This document shows positions 1 to 10,329 of a DNA stretch of 64,000 nucleotides, piece by piece. Under the pieces are notes generated by a model that saw nothing but the letters and a program-made list of their open reading frames with translations, was not told where the DNA came from and searched no databases. The DNA lies in NCBI RefSeq assembly GCF_000350225.1, contig NW_005179194.1, positions 127,899 through 191,898 of the forward strand, given 5' to 3'. A program made the translations under genes and the position numbers. The stretch comes from Chondrus crispus. Lineage: Eukaryota > Rhodophyta > Florideophyceae > Gigartinales > Gigartinaceae. Position 1 is the first letter of the stretch. Every line of letters starts with the position of its first letter.

Positions 1-134
1 ACGCCTTGGCACGGTTATCATACTTCCTACACGTGTTCATACACGTGTGCCCGCTGCACATGTCGCACAGCACGTAGCCCCGCATCACGCACAGCGGGCA
101 TGGGAACTGCTGCAGGGCCGTTGGCAGAGAACAT
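1..134 (-). CDS. Partial Cys-rich protein, 3' portion beyond the window
   Basis: On the minus strand a frame runs off the left edge and encodes a short stretch with closely spaced cysteines: C-x2-C, then C-x2-C, then C-x4-C-x3-C, reading PCPLCVMRGYVLCDMCSG. The spacing suggests a zinc-binding or disulfide-rich module, but I cannot name a family. No in-frame ATG precedes it. Instead a long pyrimidine-rich stretch ending in CAG sits immediately upstream (about 135-215), which looks like the 3' end of an intron, so 134 is my guess for the exon edge. Too little is visible to say what the protein does. Confidence 0.3.
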
Positions 135-2258
135 CTGGGCGGGGCGCCGCAGGGGGGGAGGGGTAGAGCGAGTGCAAGGGAGGAGAGAGCGGACAGGGGG
201 GGAGGCAGGGACGTTCGCAGCTGTCGCCTATTGAGAGGTACGCTTCAAAGCCTGGCATCTCTGATCAATGATTGTGTTTTGGCGCTTTCAGTATAGTGCC
301 ATTCACGCAATAGTGCCATATGTCGAGGTCTGTTCGGGTATAGCACTATTGCGTGGGACCCCCTGTACTGTATTGGTATAAAATTAACTTAACCTTACGG
401 TAAGCCAACGTTTTCTTTTCAATACCTTTATATGCATCAACAGATTAGATTTCGCTAGAATCGACAACAAAATGCTTTACCCGTGGTATTGGCCTTCTAG
501 TTCCGAAAAAATAAGTGAAATCGTGAATTGGGTTGTCTAGAAAAATGAAAATGAGTCTTGTCCTCATACGACGACAAACGGTCCGATAGACACAAGATAT
601 GCCCAATAACATTTTTATCACATTTTATCGAAAACCATTTTGTCAGTATTTTGCTTCAGCCTGCACATGCGAAAAAATTGCTTCAGCATCTCCAGTAATT
701 ACCATGATATCGTCAAAATCACATACTGTAGTGGTGTTGCAAGGATGCAACTATGCCCAATTCTGCATCTATTTCCAAGTTAAGCTGATAAGACCTCCTA
801 AAGTTACTGTGACCAGCAGTGTCAACAGAATCAAGTCAGCGTTGCTGTCCTTGCTAAAGGAAGGATTTTACGATACTCGGGGTGTCCGCTTTGAAGTATT
901 AGACAGGGTGCAACCCCAGGCTTAGCACGGTTGCCAGAATACTTCTTTTGAGTCACACGCAAACTGTAAATTCGTTTGTGGAAAGCATGGAGGTTACGAG
1001 TTCCACAGTCCAGGAAGTGATTCTACAGATCACAACAACTCTCTGTTGTGAATTTCAGATACGCGCCCTTTCAGCTTACTCATAAAAAAGTGCAGGATGA
1101 CACCACAGCAACATAGACTATTACATTCTCAGTTCATAATTGCTGGAGTGATACGAAAACAGACCCGCAGAGTTGAAAGAATACCAGATGCGGTGACGGG
1201 GATGGCGAAGAACTCTACTTGACGGTTGAAAACGTAGGTTATTCTCGGCGACGAGGCCAGCAACAGCAAAAAGGCCCTGAGGCTACCGTAAGTGTGAGGT
1301 AGTATTGTGTCGTCTGTGGCAGTTATCTGTGAGGCGGCTGTTTTGTTCTGGCTGCTCTGTCTTCGTCAACTTTAGGACAGTTTGAGCCTCAGGGGCTTCA
1401 TTCGGAGCTTCATTCGTAGCATCGAGGTTGTCTGCAACAGCAATGTACGTCTATTGCGATATAGGTGTATCACATTTGTATTGAAGCACCGTTGTACAGA
1501 ACAGTACTGTAAAAGTGCACAATATAATACCGTACACAACGACGTACTGTCCTATGTATACTGTCGCACTGTGCGTATCTGCTATATTGCAAAATTGAGG
1601 CAAGCGACCAGGGGCAATTGGATTCTTAACATGCTGAATAGCAACTGCTTCAGTATTAACAGTCTTTTTGGAACAAGAGTACGTGTACATTTAAGAGGTG
1701 AGCGTAAAACGACCCGACCTGCTGTGCAACGGTCAGCTGTCTTCGTACTGAGTTTTCATATGACGTCGTCTGTGACATTTAATTGGATGAGATCTTGCCC
1801 AGAGAACAGCGTTTGGAGATGTGTAATTTTCGAAAAAATCGAGAGACACGACGTCGCTGCTCTTACAAGGGGGGAGATTGTAACGGCAGGAACGCTGTAC
1901 CAACGCGCGTAGAGGAACAATTGGAACGGCTCCACACTTCCGAAACGGCTACCTTTTCCTCAACTCATCCCGCAGATGCATCATCGTTCCGCCTTCCCCG
2001 CTACGATGCGTCATGGGTGTGTTCAAGGATGCATATTTTTCGCTTTGCCAACGTCACGCCCCCGGCTCGTCCCCTCCTCGGCACCCGGAAAATTTCGGAC
2101 GTCCTTTTTCCCCTGAACCCACTTAACCACTCTTCCATTATTGCTCAACAGCTCTTAGTGTACGCATAAAGCCCGGACTCTGTCTTCCAACTCCTTGCTG
2201 CTTGACGACCCTTTCGCTGTGCAGCGCTTTCGACCTCCGTCCCCGTTCGTAACCTGTC
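135..2258. other. Intergenic region, no supported gene
   Basis: Open frames of 60-176 codons occur here on both strands (for example 599-925 and 1382-1912), but they overlap one another, show no recognisable domain and have no biased composition. A short hairpin lies at 305-354. The last few hundred bases (about 1900-2258) are the upstream region of the plus-strand gene at 2259 and contain pyrimidine-rich tracts; I could not pick out a clear TATA box. Confidence 0.5.
305..354. repeat. Short imperfect inverted repeat
   Basis: The arms at 305-320 and 339-354 match with one mismatch (ACGCAATAGTGCCATA against the complement of TATAGCACTATTGCGT). A further partial copy, TATAGTGCCATTCACG, precedes the left arm. 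It could be a remnant of a small terminal-inverted-repeat transposon, or chance. Confidence 0.35.
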
Positions 2259-4298
2259 ATGGGGATCGTCAGGAGAAACCGCGGTCCCGCCCAAGGCGAC
2301 AAGGAAAACGCAGCCAAGTTCAATCGCGAAAGTCGTCCATGGGACAACCAAGCTTCGTACAGCAAACTACCCAAACTCTCCGCCCCGATCCCCATCCGCC
2401 CTCCACCTCCTCGTCCGCCGAAGGCAGAGCGTTTTGTTCCATTGCTTCGCTCCACCAACACAAACGTTCAGAGGAACCCTGGGGCCGAGGAAAAGACTTC
2501 TCCAACTCAGATGTCTGTCTCTCCTCGCCGGAAGGCTGATCATATATCGTCGTCTCCTTTGTTTTCCCCCATTGATACAGAAGCCTTCTTGTCCGCTAAG
2601 CCGGCGATCTCCCTCAGTATTGCTAATCGCCGAAACCACTTTGAGGGAAACGATCGACCCTCGCCTTCGAATATGAAGGTATCTGATCGCATGCGCTTGT
2701 TTGAAGCGGTCGATGAATCAGTGAGGGAACGTCCTGCTTCTGCCTTAATGCGAAAGTCTCCTTTCAAGGGCGCCTTAGACGCTTTTATTGTTGGTGCACC
2801 TGGTGATATTGATGTCGAAAAGCACCCGACGAAGGTGCCCTCGTTTGAAAAGGAGGAACAGGTTTCCAGACCTGTGCCGACATCAACCCTGAAGACTAAA
2901 ATAGGAAACAGAGAAGTCAAGCCCTTGGTGACTGCTCCTCAGCCCATTCCGTTGGTTGGACTTCCAATTCCCAAGATAGGCGAAAGAGATCTGTCTCAGG
3001 AGCCCCGTGACGCGAACCAGAAGAGAATGAGTCGCCTTTCAGTGCGGCTTTCTAAGTTAGCCCCAACTGATGTGGTCAATTGTGAAGAGTCTTCTTCCCT
3101 CAAGTCTTTTTCAGAATCAGGCCAGGACGACCTCGACTCCAATGAAACCCAGAGCTCCAAGGATCTCTTCGATGATCTTGAGGTGGATAACCTCGAGCAA
3201 CCCGACCAAGATTATGCTTCTTCATTGCACGGGGATGAAGAACGGTTGATTGACCTAAGTGATTCATTTTCCGGGCACAGCTCATCACAAATGACACTTC
3301 AGGACCCTGATCTTATGCCGAGATTTTCGTACCGACAATCTTATCGAATGGAAAAGGTACAAAGCCCGATACCTGATGACAAAGTGAGGAGCCCTCCAAA
3401 GTCTTCATTTCGGAATTCGAGGAGACTTGGCAATGAAGGACAATCGGATTTGAATTTCCTACAGGAGCCGTCATCATTTCTGGACTTCGATGACGACTCG
3501 AGACTCACTCCACTTGACAGCTCCGCAGCCATGGGTAACGGCAAGGGAGCAGGCATGGGGGGTGCTCCCGCGATGGGTATTATGTCTTTTGATGAAGCAG
3601 ACTCGTTTGACACGTTTGCAACCCTTTCCAAAGGCCTCAAGATTGCCCAAGATCTGAAGGGGTCTATTTTACCGGCGGATGTTGGAGATGATGAACGGCC
3701 CGGGTCTAATGAGTCTGAAAAGCCTTTGTTTCCCATGATGTCGTTTTCGAAGAAGAACAGAAAGCAGCAGAGACAAGACGTAGACGATGACGACGATGGA
3801 GGTCTTGATGTTCCGAACCGATTTACCCGACGACCAGGTGCCGCCAACGCCTTGCGTGATCTTCAAAGAGCAAGTGTAACGGCTGGTAATGAGATTTCCG
3901 CCAATCTTCGTTTCGCGAGCAATGCGCAAGAGAAGGTGAAGAGGGCGAATACGAAGGAGAGGGTTTCAAAGGCACAAGGAGATATTCTTCTCCGCAGCAG
4001 GATATTCAGGAGATTTAACCTGCGGTACGCCAGTCTTGTACACCAAGGATATTTTGGTGCTGTTCTTTTACTGTTCACTCCAGATTCTAAAGCCGGTATC
4101 TCTCCCTCCGGAACTTTTGCTTTGAAGAGCAGCAAGATGATTGCTCTTGCTGAGTCGAGTGTGAGACGTGTCGATAATGCACGGAAAACGAATCAAGGCT
4201 ACATGTTTGAATTGAAGACTTGTCAGAGAACGTATACATTTGCATGCAATGATGAGAAGAGTCGCGAGTTTTGGATCAATAACTTGTCGAGTGTATAA
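2259..4298 (+). CDS. PH-domain-like protein with long disordered N-terminus
   Basis: This is a single uninterrupted 679-residue frame. About residues 1-570 are low-complexity and probably disordered: rich in Ser, Pro and acidic residues, with a proline run PIRPPPPRPP near residue 48 that could bind SH3- or profilin-type partners, and a DVDDDDDGG acidic patch near residue 510. Residues about 577-679 look like a pleckstrin-homology fold: basic first strand (SRIFRRFNLRY), hydrophobic strands, then FELKTCQRTYTFACNDE and a closing helix with the conserved Trp of the family (FWINNL). PH domains bind phosphoinositides or proteins at membranes, so a membrane-recruited scaffold is plausible. The ATG at 2259 is the first in frame. 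The gene converges on the syntaxin gene downstream. Real gene: fairly sure; exact function unknown. Confidence 0.75.
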   Translation: MGIVRRNRGPAQGDKENAAKFNRESRPWDNQASYSKLPKLSAPIPIRPPPPRPPKAERFVPLLRSTNTNVQRNPGAEEKTSPTQMSVSPRRKADHISSSPLFSPIDTEAFLSAKPAISLSIANRRNHFEGNDRPSPSNMKVSDRMRLFEAVDESVRERPASALMRKSPFKGALDAFIVGAPGDIDVEKHPTKVPSFEKEEQVSRPVPTSTLKTKIGNREVKPLVTAPQPIPLVGLPIPKIGERDLSQEPRDANQKRMSRLSVRLSKLAPTDVVNCEESSSLKSFSESGQDDLDSNETQSSKDLFDDLEVDNLEQPDQDYASSLHGDEERLIDLSDSFSGHSSSQMTLQDPDLMPRFSYRQSYRMEKVQSPIPDDKVRSPPKSSFRNSRRLGNEGQSDLNFLQEPSSFLDFDDDSRLTPLDSSAAMGNGKGAGMGGAPAMGIMSFDEADSFDTFATLSKGLKIAQDLKGSILPADVGDDERPGSNESEKPLFPMMSFSKKNRKQQRQDVDDDDDGGLDVPNRFTRRPGAANALRDLQRASVTAGNEISANLRFASNAQEKVKRANTKERVSKAQGDILLRSRIFRRFNLRYASLVHQGYFGAVLLLFTPDSKAGISPSGTFALKSSKMIALAESSVRRVDNARKTNQGYMFELKTCQRTYTFACNDEKSREFWINNLSSV

Positions 4299-4714
4299 AT
4301 ACTATACAGTGCAGAAATGCAATTCTGTCGAGTTCAGGTGAAGCGGAATGGGATTCACAGGATCGCTGGCAGTATCTAGGAGCGCCATATCAGTGAGTTC
4401 GCAACAAACTTCGGTGAAGTGAGCGCATCGAGATCAATCCAAGTGCGTTGTTGTTATGGAGGTGGGCGATCTGATCCCCATTGAGCGGGAACTGAATATG
4501 ACTGTAGAATGTTCTTGTTCTCTCTCAGTAGAGCTATTTTCGAGTTGTCGGTCGGTTATATATTAAACGGAAATTTACATTATGAAGGAACTCGCCTTAC
4601 AAGGTCCCCATGAAACTAACGATCCCCGCGATATCTGACCATGAGTGTGCGCGACAAGTGTGCGACAAAACGGATATGGTGGTGCTCAGGGGGCAACTCT
4701 GCTGAAGCTATACG
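4299..4714. other. Short intergenic space between convergent genes
   Basis: About 416 bases separate the stop codons of two tail-to-tail genes and must hold both 3' ends. AT-rich patches, including a TATATTAAA stretch near 4558, could serve as 3'-processing signals. I see no other feature. Confidence 0.5.
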
Positions 4715-5743
4715 CTAATCACGCCATTTAAACACAAAGTGATCCGGGGACGGATTGCCAAAATAATGATTCCCCCTTCGGACGGTGCCGCTTGGTGTCG
4801 GAATTGGAGTGGGAGTAGGTTCAGTATCATTTGAATCACCACCAGAGAACCAACCGTTTTTAAGGCCGAGCCAAATAATGATACCAGCAGCCCCACCGCC
4901 CAAAACAATCGTGATGATGATGCAGATGCACATTTTCTTCTTTCGAGCAGATTTTTGATGCTTTCGAGCTACGACCAACTCTTCAGCACCCTTCTTGGTG
5001 TCGGTCTTCACCTGTTCGACATTGTATTCAATGTCGTTAATGAGTTCCTGTTGGCCTTCGACGAGAATGCCCATGTCCGTGAACATTTGATGCAAGTCGA
5101 TAATGCTTTTCGAAAGCTTCTGGATATCCCTGTTTCTTGATTGCAGATCCTCGATTTGGTATCTGAGGTTGGAATTGCCAGATTCCAAAACTGATTCCAG
5201 GCCGGAACCACTCTCTAGTGCGCGATCAACTTGCGTCTCTGAAACAGACGGGTTTACAGCCAAAATTTCCTGTTTCATTGTTCTAGTGACAGCTTCCTTG
5301 TGAGCCTCTCTGGTTGCTTCGAGCTTCGAGGTGACTGCCATAAAGTCCTTTCCGAGCTTGGTGTATCGAGACACTCGAATACGCAGAGACGAAGGAACGC
5401 CAGATTTCTTTTCGGAGAGTTCCTTGTTCTCACCCGCGATACGCTTCAAGCGCTTGCGAACAGCGCCGAGCTTTTCCTCTACGACGTTCAACTTATCGCC
5501 AATTGATTTGAGAGCGTCTCCATTAGTCGTAGCACCTTGAATGGAGTCTTTGATGGCACGAATCGAGTCTTCGGCCCAGGCATGTACCTTGTCAATAGCC
5601 GCCGCTTCACGATTGAACTTGGCTAGCACCGCATCCTGATCGGATGTCAGCCCAGTTTCGATATCATCGTGTTGCGAGATTGGCTCGGAGTGAAGCGAGC
5701 GGCCTTGCTGAAGCTCTTCCAGGCGATTTCGCTCACCCATCAT
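4715..5743 (-). CDS. Syntaxin-like Qa-SNARE
   Basis: This 342-residue protein has the layout of a syntaxin. Residues about 30-150 form helical, charged N-terminal segments comparable to the Habc bundle. The SNARE heptad region spans about 196-260 (YQIEDLQSRNRDIQKL onward), with the likely zero-layer glutamine at residue 231 in the syntaxin-typical context LVEGQQELINDIEYNVEQ. A basic juxtamembrane KSARKKK leads into a membrane anchor at about 271-293. Such Q-SNAREs sit on target membranes and zip with partner SNAREs to drive vesicle fusion. Unusually, about 49 residues follow the anchor, with a Thr/Pro-rich stretch and an NDT glycosylation sequon; most syntaxins end at the anchor. It is intronless. 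ATG codons at 5743 and 5740 are adjacent; I take the first. Confidence 0.88.
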   Translation of the reverse strand: MMGERNRLEELQQGRSLHSEPISQHDDIETGLTSDQDAVLAKFNREAAAIDKVHAWAEDSIRAIKDSIQGATTNGDALKSIGDKLNVVEEKLGAVRKRLKRIAGENKELSEKKSGVPSSLRIRVSRYTKLGKDFMAVTSKLEATREAHKEAVTRTMKQEILAVNPSVSETQVDRALESGSGLESVLESGNSNLRYQIEDLQSRNRDIQKLSKSIIDLHQMFTDMGILVEGQQELINDIEYNVEQVKTDTKKGAEELVVARKHQKSARKKKMCICIIITIVLGGGAAGIIIWLGLKNGWFSGGDSNDTEPTPTPIPTPSGTVRRGNHYFGNPSPDHFVFKWRD

Positions 5744-6465
5744 AGTTGGGCCAGTCGCCGAGGGAGCACGAAGGCCTCTGTGAGAAGCCTGTTAGCGATG
5801 AATGCGCCTCCTCCGGCCTTGCAGAAGTGCGAGCCCTTGTCAAAGAAGAGTTCTGCCGGAGAGGGAAGCGGCCTGCTTGTGATACAAGAGGCCAGCGAGA
5901 CTTCGCACGACTTGCGCACGACTTGGCAGAGACCCCACGCGTCGACCGGAACGGTTGTGGGTTCGGGAAGGACGAAGGAGGCTATGTGGGGATGGATGAC
6001 CGAATATACATCCAATGGCCCGGAAATGGCGCAATATCCACCACTGCTCAATGCGGAAGCGAAAGGGGGACATCTAACGTCTTTATCCAGTGTGGTCCTT
6101 TTTTCGTTGTAATTTTTTCGGTGCTCCAGCAGTTAGGCGTTGACTGGCCCTCAGCTTTGAGGGACAGGTTGCGTTGGATTTCTTTGGGCCACATGGAGTT
6201 CATGAAAAGGACTTACAGTAACCCAACCGTTTTTTGTAAAGATTCTGTTTGAAATGCATCATTCTTCCACCTTTGCGACTGGTGACGTCAGCGCCACCGC
6301 ATGATCTCTCTGCGCGCAGGCCCGCAACAGTTTCTTAGGGCACATACAGTAGTCAGGCCTCATATGCTTGTTCCCCAAAAGAGAGTTTAATTCCCCCAAT
6401 CGTTATGGGGCTTCTGCTGTGTCCTCTTTTTCTCTACAATTACTGAAACTTTACTACCCAGTCTG
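5744..6465. other. Upstream region of the syntaxin gene, no supported gene
   Basis: Frames of 103-168 codons exist on both strands but overlap each other and carry no recognisable motif. The segment next to 5743 presumably holds the promoter and 5' leader of the minus-strand syntaxin gene. Right of 6250 the DNA leads up to the TA target of a DNA transposon. Confidence 0.45.
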
Positions 6466-6467
6466 TA

Positions 6468-6494
6468 CCCTTCCCCAAGGGCTCAATTTGGGAC
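6468..6494 (+). repeat. Left terminal inverted repeat of the pogo-like element
   Basis: 27 bp starting CCCTTCCCCAAGGGCTCAAT, pairing with 8861-8887 apart from two mismatches. It is preceded by the TA target dinucleotide at 6466-6467. Confidence 0.85.
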
Positions 6495-6716
6495 CGGGGC
6501 TCAATTTGGGACAATCCAGTAAATTCCTTCCCCCTGCCCAGGACATGCATATCAGAGCACCCCATAGCTCCCATACCGTCCCAAACAAGTGGCCCAGTCA
6601 AAGCAACTGCCATTGCTGGACGATGGCGGGAAATTTAAAATTTGCGAGGCAATATATCTCTCTCACCACCATTCCTTCCCGCCCTCGGCATGCATTCAAA
6701 CCCCCTTTGCTCCACA

Positions 6717-8198
6717 ATGCCACAGTCTATGCGCAAACAATCTGCTAATCAACGTGGGCGTCTGCGAAAGGGTATCGACGAGCAGCAAAATCGAAAGAAA
6801 GCCCTCAACCTGTTGCGAGAAAAACGTTCCATTCGATATGTTGCCGATGCGTGCAGTATTTCTAAGTCTACAGCCGGCAGAATCGCTCTCTGCCTCAAAA
6901 AAGACGACAAGGCACAACTCTCACGTCTCCTGGACTTCCACCGGGGACGGCGGACTGTGTGGCACGCCAGTGAAGCGACATAACTTAACAAAAAGATAAA
7001 AGAAGCTGCCGAAAACGGGTTTGCTGTGGACACTTCTGGGATGAAATTTGTCTCGCAGCAGATCTGCAATGATGTACGTCGATCATATCGGCATGCCCCG
7101 TCAAGCGCAGCTATAAGAACTTACAGGGCAAAAAACCGTGACATAACATACCGACGCACTGAAAATAAGAACGCAGCTAAGCTGCGAACCGAAAACCACG
7201 ACCACATAGAACCTCTTGCCCATTGCCTTCGAGAAATTGCGACGAACCACGCTGGGATATTTGATAATCCACTTCACATTTGGAACTTAGATGAGACGCA
7301 TGTGGATAGGGAGTTTGAAGAACGTGTGAAGGTTTTCTCAGGGAGCCACTCCCATCACGGTGGATTTACTGCGGTACCAAAGGGATCGGGCAGACATATG
7401 ACAGCTGTCATAGCTGCTGCAGCTTCTGGGCATCTCGCGCCGCTCTTTGTAATAGCAGCAGGCGTCAACGTAATGCAGTCTTAGACGACGCCATTAGACA
7501 AGACGTCGTTTACCAGAGATGAAACTGAACCTCACTGGCTTACGAATCAAGAGTGGTTGCCAGGTGATGTTGTCATACGCTGTACTGAAAATGGATCTGT
7601 CGACATGCCGACGTTACCTTTCATCGTTAATCAAATTGATAGTTACGTTCGCAGATTTGTACCCAGGTCACAGCTCATTGTCCTGTTGCTCGACGGGCAC
7701 TCGTCGCGTAAGGGTATTGAGTGGGTACGCAAGGCAGAACAGCTGAACATAATATTAGTGATTTTACCAGCTCAAACTACCCACTTCCTCCAGTCATGCG
7801 ATTCGGACATTAACAAGACATTCCAGACGCGCATACGCAGAACACGGGACGATTTGTTGAAGCTGGCATCAACCAACGTGCACTCCGTTGCTTTTAAATT
7901 GAAGCTGGCGGTTGCGGCCCACAAACCGTCAGAAGTGACAATGTCAGAAGTTCATTTCACAAAACAGGCCTTCGGGCCAATGGACTTCCGCTTTTGTCAA
8001 AAGTTTGTGCGGATCGACGACCGTTTGCAGAGTAGAATGCACGCGAAAATTGACCGTGTTAATAACACGGGTCCGTCGCAAGCTGCAAGAACTGCAAAGG
8101 TGAGACATGTTGATTCCGAAACTATTGAAGATCTGCGCAATTTATTTGATTCTGGGGACAGCCCTACAGCAGTTTTGGCTGAGATAGAGGCGTTCTGA
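6717..8198 (+). pseudogene. pogo/Tigger-like transposase (DDE_1), interrupted by stops
   Basis: One frame runs from the ATG at 6717 to the stop at 8198, broken only by in-frame TAA at 6981 and TAG at 7482. The N-terminus has a helix-turn-helix (LNLLREKRSIRYVADACS, then ISKSTAGRI) for terminal-repeat binding. The catalytic core follows: first Asp in IWNLDETHVDR, second in IVLLLDGHSSRKG, third in the LP-T-LQ-D segment ILPAQTTHFLQSCDSDIN. This triad and spacing are those of CENP-B/pogo-derived DDE_1 transposases. After 8198 another frame carries a Lys/Arg-rich, helical continuation (8234-8440), so the C-terminal tail has probably been shifted out of frame. Both internal stops are one C-to-T change from Gln codons. 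Confidence 0.85.
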
Positions 8199-8860
8199 AC
8201 GAGCGGTGCACGGTTCTCGATGTTTTAAAAAGTGTGCGTCCCCCACCAGTTGCGAAAATGCCCGGTCTGACAAAAAGGGTGCTCGCGTGTGGTGCCCCTG
8301 CTGAACGCTTGACAGTGGCGAAAATGTTGGCGAGACGGAGGACTGTTGAAGAAGCGCAGCCGGCTGCACAAGATGCTAAAGCTTTAAAAAGGCGGAGAGA
8401 CTTCGTAAGAGAGAGGAGGAAAACGCACGGCGTGCTATGAAGAAGCAATATCGGTTGGCAGAGCGCGAAAGGCGCAAAGAAGATGCCATGGCGAAGAAGC
8501 AGCAAAGTGCTGCGAAAAGCGAGTAGGAGGCGGCGCGGTAGGCTCGAATGTCCCAAAGAAGGCGAGGACTTCTGTCCCTGTCGCAGAAAGCCACGCGTGT
8601 GAAGCCGCGCAGACTCTGCTGGCATTAGCGAGCGTTGAGAACTAGCGTCTACAATAAAAAAAATGTCCCAAATTGAGCCCTTTTTGGCCAGAAGTTACAT
8701 TTTGGCGGTCTTCTCTGGTTTCCAGATCACCGGTTTTGGTGGCAACCAACCATCGCCTCAAGGTAATGCAGTTGACTGGCATACCCAACAGCATTGCTGG
8801 GCGAGATTTTGTAGCTATTTGACGAGTGCTGAGAGTAGGGGCAATGTTTTTCTAGAATGT

Positions 8861-8887
8861 GTCCCAAATTGAGCACTCGGGGAAGGG
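8861..8887 (-). repeat. Right terminal inverted repeat of the pogo-like element
   Basis: Reverse complement of the left repeat with two mismatches; followed by TA at 8888-8889. Confidence 0.85.
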
Positions 8888-8889
8888 TA

Positions 8890-9674
8890 GTTGCTTGGTC
8901 GGAAAGTGAGCCAATTTGGCAGCGGCGATTCTTGCGCTTACAAACCCTGTGGTGCTTTCACACGTTTCAGCGATTTCTGACTCCCAAAAGTGCGTCACTA
9001 TTAAATCCAATACAGTCGGAGCCGGGGGTAAAAGAAAAGATAATCTCGCCTGGCAAGCGAACTGTTGATCCCAGCACCCTTTTAGAAAGGGTGATATTCG
9101 TTATCCCTGCTGAAAGCCAGTCAGTATGAACGTTTTTCTAAAGACACTTCTAAAAGTCTGACAAAAGTCGCATCCAATCACTGTTGGATAGAAACTATCT
9201 TGTGTTTGCCTACATTGAAAACAGTTGGGACAGAACAAATGGACCATCCCTGCGCCCTTCAGCGGTGGTTCTTCGTCACTGTCCTCAGAAACTTGTCAGT
9301 GCTGCTTTAGTCTGTATGCAGCAGCCGAAGAATGTTCCAGAAGATCTACTCAAACTGGGTGCATTCAAAATTCAGCTGAAAACAGACTGATAGAACTCGG
9401 GCAAGTTTCTTTTTTCCGGAGTAAGCAGACCTTGCATGCGTTTTTTCCTGCCTTACTGTGGGGCTTCGGAACCTTTTCGGCAAGGCTCCTCTGGAGTAAC
9501 GAGAGAAGAAAGTGGTAGACTCTAAAGGTGTGCAACATCGTGAAGATGAAGTCGCTTGAATACAACAGAAATCATCGTTGCGAGGTAACCGTGGCGAAGG
9601 GTTGACGAACGAAATAAGACCCTTTGCTTTCTTGACATCCCGTGCGTCTTCAGGAAGGAAATACTGTACCTTCG
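8890..9674. other. Intergenic region, no supported gene
   Basis: Small overlapping frames only. The largest (142 codons, minus, 9346-9774) has no recognisable motif and its 5' end lies inside the neighbouring LINE, so I do not call it a gene. Confidence 0.45.
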
Positions 9675-9685
9675 AAGGTACCCTT
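9675..9685. repeat. Target-site duplication of the LINE, left copy
   Basis: AAGGTACCCTT here is repeated exactly at 29021-29031, directly after the 3' end of the element. The motif is partly palindromic and also sits in a locally repetitive stretch, so the exact element boundary is a little uncertain. Confidence 0.6.
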
Positions 9686-9780
9686 CGAAGGTACATGTTT
9701 CGAAGTTCGACCAGTCTCGAGACTCCCCGCACGAAACCCCCTGCCCATGCCAGCCGCGTCGGTGCCGTGCCCAATGGCGC

Positions 9781-10329
9781 CGTCCGATCCCGCCCACAAA
9801 AATTTTAGATCTCCTCAAATTCTTCACGGATGGTACGACCTTGCTTGGCCCAGATGTTGATCTCTCTGACTCTGCCTCCGTCGCTCGCTTCCTTGCTCAC
9901 ATCGATACCTCCCCTGCCGCGAAATCCCTCCTCCAATCTCTCGGGCCCAACACCGCTTTCGGTTCCTTCGTCCGCCTGCTCGCTAAGCTCTCCGGCCAGG
10001 CCCTCGACGCCCCCCTCTCTTCCTCCCCCGATCCAGCGGTCACTCCCGTTGTTTCATCACCGTATCTCGGGGCCGCCTCCGCCACTCTTCCGCCCCCGAA
10101 ACCTCTGTCGCGACTCCCGGCAGTTAGTTACTCTCCAACCGCCCCGCACCCTCACGGCGACGACCTTCCACGCCTCTCGCGCAAATTGCAAGCAGATCTT
10201 CGGCATGTCAGTCGAAACATGTTCGGCTACGACAAGAAACGCTTTGCTCGTGTGTTTACCACTGATAAGCGACCCTTCGTCAACCCCCACGCGTTCCGCA
10301 CCGCCTTGAACAAGACCAGCTTTCACGCT
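9781..10329 (+). pseudogene. LINE ORF1, 5' part
   Basis: The frame is open up to the gypsy insertion and encodes an Ala/Ser/Pro-rich protein with helical segments such as VARFLAHIDTSPAAKSLLQS, then a basic stretch ending NKTSFHA. No zinc knuckle or esterase motif is visible. No ATG opens this frame; the best start (9749, MPAASVPCPM) is in a neighbouring frame just upstream of an A-run near 9799, so a small shift may separate start and body. ORF1 proteins of LINEs usually bind the element's RNA; that role is assumed here, not seen. Confidence 0.6.
10325..10329. repeat. Target-site duplication ACGCT of gypsy element 1, left copy
   Basis: Matches 25549-25553. A 5-bp duplication is usual for Ty3/gypsy integration. 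Counting one copy only, the LINE frame is continuous across the empty site. Confidence 0.92.

Larger units (their letters stand above)
6468..8887 (+). mobile_element. pogo/Tigger-like DNA transposon (Tc1/mariner superfamily)
   Basis: A 2.4-kb element is bounded by 27-bp terminal inverted repeats beginning CCCTTCCCC and ending GGGAC, which match at 25 of 27 positions. It is flanked on both sides by the dinucleotide TA (6466-6467 and 8888-8889), the target duplication of this superfamily. Inside is a DDE_1-type transposase frame. Each end also carries a second, subterminal copy of GGCTCAATTTGGGAC (near 6498 and 8663), which may be extra transposase-binding sites. The transposase is interrupted by stops, so this copy is not autonomous as it stands. 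Confidence 0.85.

Noticed and set aside
599-925. 108-codon ORF as a host gene
   Set aside because: No recognisable domain, isolated, and several similar-sized frames occur nearby by chance.
5740-6051. 103-codon minus-strand ORF upstream of syntaxin as an extra exon
   Set aside because: It ends in a stop before the syntaxin ATG, has no motif and overlaps plus-strand frames of similar size.
6717-8198. Reassigned stop codons (alternative genetic code)
   Set aside because: All three stop codons interrupt transposon genes, while the PH-domain and syntaxin genes are clean and end normally; decay explains it better.
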